Assembly: GCF_000004825.1 (NCBI RefSeq)
Contig: NW_008805064.1
Location: 2,356,001-2,420,000 of the forward strand
Direction of reading: 5' to 3'
Length of the DNA stretch: 64,000 nucleotides
Source: Heterostelium album PN500
Taxonomy: Eukaryota; Evosea; Eumycetozoa; Acytosteliales; Acytosteliaceae
How positions within the stretch are numbered: the first letter of the stretch is position 1; each line of letters opens with the position of its first letter. Below the pieces are notes generated by a model. That model saw nothing but the letters and a program-made list of their open reading frames with translations. It searched no databases and was not told the DNA's origin. The position numbers were made by a program, and so were the translations under genes. Below are positions 44,298 to 54,753 of the stretch, piece after piece.

Positions 44298-46116
44298 ATG
44301 AGTTATTCAACAGATCTATTGGATGGATTCGATACACTCTACAAGAGAACAGAGGGTGTTCTCAAGTGTAATCAGGAGATGTCAAACTTCTTCAGAAAGT
44401 TGTCTACCCTCGAATCCGACTACTCAAAAGCATTGCTAAAGTTGGTTAAATCAACTGGTCAAAAGAAATTAATTTCAAATCCTTTCCTTGACGGGTATGA
44501 TATCATCATTGAATCACTATCAATTCAATTTCACTACTAACATCCGTTATCTACGACATATCATATTAATTAAATAGATCACTGAAAGAATCATGGAGAA
44601 TAACATTAGGAGAGTTAGAGTCAATCGGAAATCAACACGCTACATTTTCAAACTTGGACAATGATCTTGCAAATATTATAGAAAAGATGGTTAAAGATAA
44701 AGAGAATGTTAGAAAGAAGGTAAGGAGTAATCGATTCGATATTTCCGAATAATATCGGAATTGTATATTTTAATTAAGAAAAAAAAAAAATTAATATTTT
44801 TTTTAAATTAATTATAATTGATATAGTTAACTGCCGATGGTCAAAAGTTAACAAAAGATATGAAGACACAATTGGACCTTTTGACAAAGGCTAAAATGAA
44901 TTACCATAAACTCTCAAAGGAGGCAGAGTTGGCGCAAACCACCTTAACAAAGGGACAGGCAGATCCAAAGATGAAGCAAGACAAGGTATCTCAACTTAGC
45001 ACAAAGGCAAGCCAAGCCTCTGAAAAATCGAATCAAGCCGACCAAGAATATAGAGAATGTCTTAACGTAACCAATGTTAAGCAGAATGAGTACTACATGA
45101 ATGAGATGCCAAACTTATTAAAGGTAAGTTAAGAAAAAGTTAATAGCAATACATCACATTTTTATTAATTTCTTCTTTATTACTATCACTATCACTATCA
45201 TTTTTATTATTGCCATTATTTTTTTAAAAAGGAATTCCAAACATTTGAAGAAGATCGTATTAGTCAAACTAAAGACGCAATGCATAAGCTTTCTTTGTAT
45301 ATTAAGGAGATTCCACCCGTTGTATCACATGCCGCCGACGTTGTTCAACAGGCCGCTGAACAAGTTGATAAAGATGCTGATATTAGACAATGGGTTGCCG
45401 AGAATAAGACAAATGTAACTCCACCTGGACCAATCGATTATTATCCATTCGAGGGTGAGGCACAAGCTTCAAACTCACCATCAAACTTTAGAGTTGGAAC
45501 ATACAAGCCACCAACCAGTCAAACTAAAGTAATTATCGCGAATAGTCTAATTAGAAATTAATTTTATAGAATGAAATACTTATTGTTTTTATTATTATTA
45601 TTATAGGATTGGGGATTGACACCAAAGGACTCTGGATTGACACCAGATCAAAAGACTCAAAAGTTAGAATCACAACTATCAGAGATTTCAAATACAATTA
45701 AACAAGAGATTCAAGCACGTGCTGGTATCGAAAAGTTGATTCAATTCTATGCAAACGATCCAAAGGAGCAGAAGAAGGCAGAGGGTGAGCTGATGGAGGC
45801 CGACAAGAAGATCAATGCCCTCAAAGAGAACCAGAGATTAATTTCACAGCAAATGGAGGAGCTTGGAAGAGCACCTGCCGGTGCTGGTGGCGACTTTAAC
45901 GGAAGTGCAAGCGGTGGAATTAGCCAGCCTTCCGCCAAGCTTGTACGTGTACGTGGACTTTACGATTACGAGGCTAGTTGCGACACAGAGTTGAGCTTTA
46001 AGGAAGGTGATATTCTCTCAGTGACTGAACAGGATTCGAGTGGATGGTGGTTTGCTGAATTGAACGGATCCACTGGATTCGTCCCACAAAATTATGTTGA
46101 ACTTTACGAAGCCTAA
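44298..46116 (+). CDS. F-BAR, HR1-like and SH3 protein (TOCA/CIP4/FBP17-like)
   Basis: Membrane-bending adaptor linking curved membrane to actin assembly. Exons 44298-44494, 44578-44719, 44827-45123, 45232-45528 and 45607-46116 join to 480 residues. Residues 1-265 are an F-BAR domain: DLLDGFDTLYKRTEGVLKCN, the FCH stretch MSNFFRKLSTLESDYSKALL, and a long coiled coil (KAKMNYHKLSKEAELAQTTL). Residues about 325-390 are a second coiled coil of HR1 type (LESQLSEISNTIKQEIQARA, then a lysine-rich helix). The last 55 residues are an SH3 domain with ALYDY-like GLYDYEA, the WW pair in SSGWWFAEL and NYVELYEA. F-BAR-HR1-SH3 is the order in Toca-1, CIP4 and FBP17, where HR1 binds Cdc42 and SH3 binds WASP and dynamin. 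Confidence 0.9.
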
Positions 46117-46361
46117 AAAAAAAAAAAAAAAAAAGATAGATATTTTCAATGTAACAGAGAGTTTATTATTAATCATCAAACTAATTAGTAATTAAAGAGA
46201 GTAAACAAAAAAAAAAAACAAAAAAAAAATAATTAATTTAAAATAATAATAATGTAATAATAATAAAGTTAAGTCAATTAAAATGAATAGTTGATCAAAT
46301 CAATATAAATAGTAATAATTGTTTCTTTCTTTTTCTTTTTGATTTTATTTGATTAAATCAC

Positions 46362-48236
46362 TCACTTTACAAGCAAAGAAAATAATTTTTTCTTTTTCTT
46401 TCTGGTTCCACCCAACATTAGATTTCTGGCGAGTGAGCTGTTGATTTCTTTGGCAATGTTCTCCAATAGACAGTTGCCTTCCAACTCGAGATTTGTCATT
46501 GTTTTATTTCTCTGGAAGATATTTTGAAGTGCTTGGTGACAACGTTTGATGTTGGAGTCAGAGTTATTCGATGCCTCTAACATTTGATTGTGTGCAAGAT
46601 TGAGGTATTTCAATGTTGAGTTGGATTCAAGACTGAGTGATACGAGTATACCTGCATTGGTTTGCAAGTTGTTCTCACTGATATCGAGATATTGCAGACA
46701 TTTGTTGTCTTTGATCATCGTTGAGATATAGGCACCGGCATTATCTCCGATTTTGTTGTTCTTAAAGTAGAGTTTCGTCAATGTGCTGTTATAGCGTAGA
46801 CCTTCCATGATTTGCTTTGCACCGTTGGCGCCGATATTGTTATCAGAGAGGTCGAGACTTGTAAGAGTAGTGTTTGATCGTAGCATATTGTAGAGTTCCG
46901 AACCGATCTCCTCGTTCAACAGGTTGTTGGACAGATAGAGTTGGGTGATCGATGTGTTGTTGCACAAATTCAATGCGATTTCAAATCCAGATTCCTTGCC
47001 AAGTTGATTATAAATAAGTGAAAGAGTTTTCAAAGAGTTGTTGGTTTTCAGAGCTCTACCGATTTTCGCGCCACATTCATCATCCAATTTCAAGTAGTTC
47101 AGGTGAAGTGTGGTAATGGATTGGTTGCAGGAAATCAGTTCAGAAAGTGAGTTGTTAAAGTGTTTTCCAAAAGTATTGTGACTGAGATTCAGATATTTCA
47201 GTGTGGAATTGTTTTTCAACATGGTAATACCTTCAATTAGTTTGGTATTCATTGAGATTGAAGATGGAGACGAGGGAATCCAGTTGGGTTGGCACAAGTC
47301 GCTGAGCTGTGGGAATACTGGTGGTGTAAAGTTCGATGGACTAATTGTTAGACTATTGAAACTGCTGGGACCGTTGAAACTAAGATTGCCCAGAGCGCCG
47401 CCATTGATCGTCAAGAGTATATTGGTGCTCGGACTGTTCAGAGCACCCATTCCATTGAGGGAGTTCGAGTGGAGGTTGGAGGTGGGAGTCAGTGGCGGCG
47501 ACGACAGATTCAATCCGGTTATCATACAGTCCAGCCGACAAACCGCTTCCAAGTTCAGTTCCACCAGAGATTTGTTGTATTGAAGTGCCTCTATAATTGC
47601 TTTGAGACCGCTTATTCTGAATTCATTGAAACTGACATCGAGTTTGGTGAGTGATTTATTGTGTCGAAGCGTATCACCAAGGATGATACCATCTTTTTCT
47701 CTCAGGAAATTTCGGCTAAGATTTAATTCGGTGATAAGTATATTGTTTTTGAGCGACATGATAATCATTGTCGCTCCATTGGATACCAAGTCGATATTCA
47801 TCAGTTCCAGCTTGGTGAGTGACACATTATCGTTTCTAATGATTTCACTCATGATGCCACCGAAATTCGATTCGTTATCGAGACTGTAGTTGTAGAGAGA
47901 CAGTGAGCGTATGCTGGGACATCTCTGGAGGAATTGGAGTAGTTTTCCGTTGGACAGTTGTTGGTAGTGTGACTTGTTTGTGGGACGCAGCAGTTGGATA
48001 TCTGAAAACCTACACTCGCGTGCTCCAGCCACATTTAGTAGGGATTTTGTCGCTAACTTTATGACTCTTTCGAAATTACCACTCTTTAACTGTGTAAAGT
48101 GTGTTGGCACCAGAGTGGTGGCCCATCTCTTACAGACCAATGACAGTTTGATCAATACATAATGTGTTGGTTCATCTTCACAAACCTTTTGGATAATATT
48201 TGCTAAAATAATAGGTGATAATATTATTTTACTCAT
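46362..48236 (-). CDS. F-box-like protein with RNI-type leucine-rich repeats
   Basis: Intronless gene, 624 residues. Residues 5-50 look like a divergent F-box (LSPIILANIIQKV, then LIKLSLVCKRWATTLVP), the Skp1-binding module of SCF ubiquitin ligases. The rest is about 14 ribonuclease-inhibitor-type leucine-rich repeats of 28 residues, in two blocks (about 95-235 and 335-580) with units such as NKSLTKLDVSFNEFRISGLK and NTTLTSLDLSDNNIGANGAK. A Ser/Asn/Pro-rich insert (about 240-330) separates them. The C-terminus is a lysine cluster (RKKKKKLF) that could bind membrane or act as a nuclear signal. F-box plus LRR suggests a substrate receptor, but the F-box is weak and a plain LRR scaffold is possible. 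Confidence 0.8.
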   Translation of the reverse strand: MSKIILSPIILANIIQKVCEDEPTHYVLIKLSLVCKRWATTLVPTHFTQLKSGNFERVIKLATKSLLNVAGARECRFSDIQLLRPTNKSHYQQLSNGKLLQFLQRCPSIRSLSLYNYSLDNESNFGGIMSEIIRNDNVSLTKLELMNIDLVSNGATMIIMSLKNNILITELNLSRNFLREKDGIILGDTLRHNKSLTKLDVSFNEFRISGLKAIIEALQYNKSLVELNLEAVCRLDCMITGLNLSSPPLTPTSNLHSNSLNGMGALNSPSTNILLTINGGALGNLSFNGPSSFNSLTISPSNFTPPVFPQLSDLCQPNWIPSSPSSISMNTKLIEGITMLKNNSTLKYLNLSHNTFGKHFNNSLSELISCNQSITTLHLNYLKLDDECGAKIGRALKTNNSLKTLSLIYNQLGKESGFEIALNLCNNTSITQLYLSNNLLNEEIGSELYNMLRSNTTLTSLDLSDNNIGANGAKQIMEGLRYNSTLTKLYFKNNKIGDNAGAYISTMIKDNKCLQYLDISENNLQTNAGILVSLSLESNSTLKYLNLAHNQMLEASNNSDSNIKRCHQALQNIFQRNKTMTNLELEGNCLLENIAKEINSSLARNLMLGGTRKKKKKLFSLLVK

Positions 48237-49795
48237 TTAATAAAATAATTATTATGTTATTATGGTAGTAGATGGATTATAATTTAATTTTAAGGAAATA
48301 TAAATAAATAGATTGATAAATAGATTAAAGATTTATTCTATTTGTAATAGTACGACTACTGCTTTGTTTATGTTTATGTTTGGATTTTTTAAGCTTGGAA
48401 AATATGAAGATGGATTGATTGATAGATGTGGATGGATTGATTTTTGATTAAATTAATGAACAATTAATTGTAATAAATTATTACTACTATTATAATTATT
48501 TTTAAAAATATTATTGTTTTCTAAAAAAACAATTTTCTGATTTAATAATTGTTGTTGTTGTTGATTGTTGTCTCGTTGTAGTTGTTGTTATTGTTGTTTT
48601 TTTTTGTTTGTTGACAGGAGAATGAATAAAATGATGGATTTGAAAATGAAACAAAAAAAAAATAATATGTTGATGATGACAGTGTGCTGTTGAGATTATG
48701 ATGGGATGAATATGGATGGGATGGTATATAATATCTTTTAATTAAGAGATAAATTATATCTTTCTTCCTCCACTTCTTAATTAAGCTAGAAGTTTTGTTT
48801 TTTAATTAATTTTTTTTAAAATATATATATTTGGTTTGGGTTTTGTTTACATCTATGATTATTTGTGGATCGATATTTGTAACATATGTGGATTAAAAAG
48901 AAATTGATTATAAAACTAACAATAATAATATAATAACAATTTTTTAACAACCTGAAAAAAAAACAAACAATTTGTTATTTATTTAACTGTCACTACTACC
49001 TACGATTACTACTGAAAATAATATATTATATGTGTGTGTATATATTGTTGTTGGATTGGTTTATGTTTTCTTTGCTTTGCTTTAATTTTATCATATGAAT
49101 ATTGAATGGTTAATCTGTGATTGAATGAAGTGGGTGGTGATCGATTGGACAGACACATCACACAAAAGAGAGACAAACATTGATATATAAATCAATCAAG
49201 TAAAAGGTTAGAAGCTGAACTTTATTTGCTTCACCTGAAACTGTATCAGTAGCAGTTGCTTAAACATCTTGGTAAATTACTCACAACATTGAAAAACAAC
49301 ATAAAATCATTGACCTCACCACCACCTCTATAAATTTTTATGTTTGCTTGTTATGTTTGTGTGTTGTGGTGTGAGAGTGTTTGTTGGTAACAACTTTATG
49401 ATTGTTTTGTTTATATAAAGGTGTTTGTTGTTAATTATTTCATTTTGTTTAGTGAGGTGTTATTATTCAAAGATATTAATAATAAAAGTGTTTGTTTGTT
49501 TGTGGTTTTGTTTTTTTCTTTCTTTATAACTAACACTATAAATTATAATTATCTTAAAACAGTATTAACTTTATTGATTATGTTTCAAAATATTTAATAA
49601 TAATTGTTTATTTACACAATTTTAATTGACGATTTTAAAATAATAATAAAAGATATTAAAAAAAAACAATTTAGGAGAGTGGTTGTGATCACAAAGCCAA
49701 TCACACAACCAAAATTTGCAAATAAATATTTTGATAAGACTATTTACAAAAAAAAAAAAAAAGTAGCAGTTAATATTAATTAACTACTTCAACAA
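48237..49795. other. Divergent spacer between two F-box genes
   Basis: About 1.56 kb shared by the F-box/LRR gene (-) and the F-box/WD40 gene (+). GT-rich on the + strand over much of its length. A GTGGGTGG element near 49130 and CACCACCACC near 49314 are GBF-box-like. TTG/TTA simple runs lie near 48549-48605. No ORF is supported. Confidence 0.55.
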
Positions 49796-51873
49796 ATGTA
49801 CAATAAAGCTATTGAGGATCAACAACAACAACAGCAACATCGATTACATCAACAACAACAACAAATTCCAAAAGAAGATGAGCTTCAATACACTTTAACA
49901 AGTTTAGAAGCAACATCAATTTCAAATGCAATAACTTCAACAATAGAATCATCATCATCATCATCATCATCAACAACAACATCATCATCATTCTTTACAA
50001 ATAGCTACAGTGTCATCAGTAATGGTATCAATAGCAAATTAAATTCAGTTGTCTCAGTTTCAATTGTTGCAACTTCAATTTACAATTTGCCATCGGAGAT
50101 TCTTATAGTAATTTTTGAATTGCTCGACGATACTGACCTGTGTAGACTCTCTGTTGTTTGCCACCACTTTAATAAGCTAGCAACAACGAACGAGCTCTGG
50201 ATTAATCTATTTAAAAAGACGTCATTCAATAGATCACCTCCACTATTTAAAGTACATCATCCAATAGATCACACCTCCACCATTTAAAGTCATGATCTTA
50301 TAGATCTCCAACAATAACACAACAAAGATAACGTAGTAGATCTACTCGTTCAATCTTTTTCTATCTGTCTATCAAATCTTTAAAATCTACATTTACTACT
50401 ACTGTACACAAATTTATAAACAGATCATTAATCATTTATTCTTGAATACTTTTAGACAGGTGAAAATGTTAACTTTAAATGGGTGATGAAAGAGAAAAAG
50501 AGTGCAAGGGACAATTGGAGAAATGGAAAATATGAAGTCACCACACTCGTTGGACATTCCGAACCGATTTCATCTATTTTGTTTAACGGAGAATCAATTA
50601 TTAGTTCATCTTATGATAAATCTTTAAGGTATAGTACTCTATCTAATTTGGAATCTATAGAATTAATCTATCTAGTAGAAATTGTTAATTAATTAACATT
50701 CGTTACTCAAAGAGTTTGGGACTATTCAAGCGCAGAATGTAAATTAGTTATTCCAACCAACGACGTAGAATGTATGCAACTCGATCATACCAACAAGCAA
50801 GTAATAACAGGTACAAAAAATGGTCATATCAATCTGTGGGATATCACCGATGGAACTCAAAAGTTTAGTGAAAAAGGTCATCTCTATTTCATCAGTTCAT
50901 TGAAAGGCAACTACAATAGTACTCTATTTTGCAGTGGTGCAAAAGATAAAACTATAAAGTTGTGGGATGTTTTACAAAGTAATTAATATATATTATATTA
51001 TTTTATTATTACGTTATAAATGCTAACTATTATTTTTATTTATAGATAAAATGGTATCATCAATAGGGTTTCCTAAATCAGCACTTTTAAATATAGAGTG
51101 GTGTGAAGATCAAAAGAATCATATTGTGGTTTCCGGTGGTAATATTCTCAGTTTAATTGATGTTGAAACCGGTCAAACTGTACGCAATTTTCAAGGTCAC
51201 ACAAATGATATTCATTGTTTCTCTGTTGTTGTAAGTATATCTATATTGTATATATTTATATATCTCTTTATCCCAAAATACTAATACTACTCTTATTGTT
51301 CTAAACAATAGGATGGATTGATAGCAAGCTCTGGAATTGATGAAACTATTAAAGTTTGGGATAAAAGAGATGTTGTAGGTACGAAATCAATCAAAGTCGA
51401 TGCAACCGTTTATTGTTTAAAGTTTCAACCTTCACATAATATTATTATAACAGGTTCTAATGATCATACTGTTTCAAGGTAACATTCATTATTCTATTGA
51501 TATTGATATGGATTGATCATAAACTAATAGTTTTTTTTAATATTGTTGTTAAAGCTATCGATTGGATTCAGGTAGATTAGAATATCATTTTATCGGACAT
51601 CAAAATCCTATTTCTGTGTTGCATCTTGATAAAGAGAGGATTGTCAGTGGGTCACTCGATAAGAATCTCTATGTTTGGAATTGTAACACAGATATCAGTG
51701 GCGGTCCCATGAAGATGGGTAAATATCACAAACTCGATGCACATCAGGGTATGATAAGATGCGCTTATTTCGATGACACCAAGATTATATCGGGTTCCTA
51801 CGACAAAACCATAAGAGTTTGGGATTTCTCTGGTGCAAAAAACAATACTAAAAAAACTTGTAATCTAATGTAA
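49796..51873 (+). CDS. F-box and WD40-repeat protein (FBXW type)
   Basis: Probable substrate receptor of an SCF ubiquitin ligase. Exons 49796-50251, 50456-50628, 50713-50978, 51046-51230, 51312-51478 and 51555-51873 join to 521 residues. Residues 1-90 are Gln, Ser and Thr homopolymers. An F-box follows at about 95-145 (IYNLPSEILIVIFELLDDTD, then LSVVCHHFNKLATTNELWI). From about 175 on there are seven WD40 blades, several with clear GH...WD pairs: VGHSEPISSI...LRVWDYS, GHINLWDI, KTIKLWDV, GHTNDIHCF...IKVWDK, GHQNPISVL...LYVWN, HQGMIRCA...IRVWDF. F-box plus seven blades matches the Fbw7/beta-TrCP class, but which substrate or orthologue is unclear. The first donor site is followed by a near-copy of itself 35 bp downstream. 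Confidence 0.9.
50227..50297 (+). repeat. Duplicated exon-intron boundary
   Basis: Two imperfect direct copies of about 35 bp (50227-50261 and 50262-50297), each containing CTCCAC(T/C)ATTTAAAGT. The first holds the donor used in the F-box/WD40 gene; the second lies inside the intron and carries a second GT after TTTAAA. Use of the second donor would bring a TAA into the message. Confidence 0.75.
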
Positions 51874-52583
51874 AACTAAGTAACTACAACATATTTATAA
51901 AAAAAAAAAAAAAAAAAAGAAAAGAAAATGTAAACTTGTATAATAATAATAAAAAATAAATTTATTTATTTATAAACAACACGATCACACAAACAAAACT
52001 AGTTTAATTAATTTAAATTTGATTTATTTTATTTTTATTTTGTTCGAAAAAAGATTTGGTGGTGTGATCACTAAGTCGTAAACCAAAAATAACACTGATT
52101 TTATTAGCAGTTATTCGATCGATCTCTAAAAACAAAAAAACTACTTAATATTTTTAAAACTTTTTGAGGTTGAAAGTGTGTTTTTTGATTGTGCTTCAAC
52201 TTTTGGTTCATACACAATTTGCCTTCCCAATTTGACACCAACTATAATTTAATAATTATTTTGTACACACATCAGAAATTTAGATTATATGTATAAGTTT
52301 GAACAAATATAAACACATAATTTAACAACAACAAAACACCAACTTCATACCTTTTTGTATTATAGTAGTCTTTCAACAACAAGAGAAATTTCTTAATTTC
52401 ATATATGATAAGATTAAGTTCGAAATATAAAAGTTGTTGTTTTTAAATTCCAAACAAAATTTAGTATTATTTTTAGTTTATATATTACAATTACAATCAC
52501 AATCATAAACACACTCACTCACTCACACGCACAAACAAACAATCAACACACATATAAACATTTCTATAGAAAAATAAAAAATA
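51874..52583. other. Spacer upstream of the TMC gene
   Basis: About 710 bp. The first 150 bp are 3' UTR with a long A run; the remainder is promoter and an AC-rich leader with CACTCACTCACTC near 52507-52520. No ORF was seen. Confidence 0.6.
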
Positions 52584-54370
52584 ATGACACAATCCAGTGA
52601 TGAATATGATAGTGATAAAATAAAATTGGAGGATGTATCAGCAGCATCAGCAGATGATAGTGATAGAAAACATGTTGAAATGGAAGATGGAGTCAGTAAT
52701 AGAGAGAGTAACAGTAAAGTATATCTAAGAACTGGCTCAGAATATATAGACTACGAAGACTATACAAGTGGACAAAGATTTCTTGAGAATATGTTTGGGT
52801 ACACTATTAGCGCAAAGAAAGCCGCTATACCAGCGGGTTACACCGTGGAGTATACACGTGGTGGCCAGCCGTTCCTCTCTGCGCAGATGGCAGAGAGTGT
52901 GGACGCACTCGATATCGCTGCGGCAACCGAGCACCGCAAACACTCACTCCCGATGAGCTGCACGATGCAGCAAATCGAGGAGACCTTTGGCATTGGAATC
53001 TATTTGTATTTCGATTTCATTTGGTTCTGTATTATCATCAATGTCATTCTACTGGCGACCGTTCTCGTGAGTTTCATTCCACATCTCTACTTTGAGAGCA
53101 ACCAACATCAATTCCAAGACTTTTCGATCAGAGACTATTTCTTTATTGCCATTAATCTGCGTTCCTACGTTGACGAACGTACCAGACCATTCTATTTCTG
53201 GTCGACGGGCGCTGCCGTCATTCTCACCTTCCTGATGGGACCGATCTACGCGCTAAAGGTTCACCGATATTTCAAGAATAGAAATCTCACCGATTTCGAA
53301 GACGGTTTCGAAGATGACGATGACATCAAATCCAACCTCAATGTTACACGTACCTCTCGTATTGTTAGATTCACCTTTTCCTATGCTATCTTTGTAATAT
53401 TACTTGCCAGTTCAGCCGTTTGTAATGTATATGTTTTACGTACTGTTAACGATCATCAATTTTTATCTGGACTTTTGTAAGTTTTATTTTATTTTATTAC
53501 TACTGTTTCTATTCCATTCCATTTCGATTCTAACAAATTAAATTCATGAAAATTTAGAACTACATCACTTGTATCATCAATTGTTATTAGATTCTTTAAT
53601 ATTATATATGATTTCATTTGTCTATATCTTACCTATTTCGAAAAACACAGAACATGGACAGGTTTCAGAAATCACAACACTTTGAAAATCTTTGTATTCA
53701 AAGTAATCAATGTATTAGTATTGTATTTGTTGCGTGACAAAATCTTTAGTAGTTACACAAATGAAAAGATTGATAATGGTTGTCCATTGGTTGATGTAGG
53801 ATCACAATTCCTTTTTATTTTACTTTTAGATTTGACAGTATGTATAGCACTCTTTTATTATCATTAATGATTTTTCTAATCGTTGTTTGTTTTGTTTTAT
53901 TTATATAGCTTCAAAATATTTGGGAAATAGTATATTCAGTTGGTATGGCCCGTCTTGGTAAATGTATAGAGAGACGTGGAAAGAAATCAACTGACAGCTA
54001 CAAACCTGAATTCGATCTGGCAGAGGAGTATCTTGAGATTCTCTATCGTCAATTCATTGTTTATCTTGGATTATCGATCTACCCGATGGTCACAGTGTTT
54101 GGTGTCGTCTGTAACATTGTCGAGATCTACGTAGATAAGTTCAGAATGCTAAAGATATGTCGTAGACCTCACCGTATTCAGGGCTCAATGAAGAGATTCT
54201 TGACACTATATCTATTTGTGATTGCGGTTGTTGCAGTTGCCACTTACCCATATGGTTCTGGTTGGGTGTTGGTTCAGATTGGTGCAAACAAAGGAAGTCT
54301 TAACTCAAATTGTCCCGATTTGTTCTCACGTACACCCGATTCAAATCAAACAATATCTTTGTTTAATTAA
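52584..54370 (+). CDS. TMC (transmembrane channel-like) family protein
   Basis: Multi-pass membrane protein; animal TMC1/2 form mechanosensory channel pores. Exons 52584-53476, 53558-53837 and 53909-54370 join to 544 residues. The N-terminal 130 residues are acidic and cytosolic. At least seven hydrophobic segments follow, including FDFIWFCIIINVILLATVLV and AVILTFLMGPIYALKVH. The TMC signature region reads GCPLVDVGSQFLFILLLDL (animal form CWETxVGQExYxLxxxDF), followed by the late block LYRQFIVYLGLSIYPMVTVF, EIYVDKFRMLKICRRPHR and a final helix pair ending NCPDLF, closely parallel to animal TMC sequence (RQ..VW.G..F.P and K..L...CR.P). It is shorter than animal TMCs (700-900 residues), mainly at both termini. 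Family call is good; channel activity is inference. Confidence 0.8.
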
Positions 54371-54753
54371 AATTTATATTTTTTTTAAGGTTTACTCCAA
54401 AGCAATCAATACGATTTCTACCTTTTTTTCTTTGTCATGAAAATTAACTTTAAATTTATTAGTTTTATAGTAAAGTGAGATAATATTAATATATCATTCA
54501 ATTAATACAAGAAATGAAATTTCAAAATAGTTTAATATTTGTCTTTTAAAGTTGGTTATATTTATGTTATTGACATAATATTTCATGGATCAAAACTAAA
54601 TTATAAAACTAGTTGATGAATTATTAAATAAAAAAATGAATTTAGAAATTCTGCACCACAAATTTAGGATCATGATCAAATTTGTTATCTTTAAAAATAT
54701 TAAAAATATTAAAACTATTCACTTTTTATTAATTTATATTATAAATATATATT
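54371..54753. other. Convergent 3' spacer, TMC / PA14 protein
   Basis: About 380 bp between convergent genes, AT-rich with poly-A signals. Nothing else was seen. Confidence 0.6.

Noticed and set aside
50252-50287. Open frame continuing past the first F-box/WD40 exon to a stop at 50285-50287
   Set aside because: It reads through a GT donor into the intron; splicing to 50456 keeps frame and joins the F-box to WD40 repeats.
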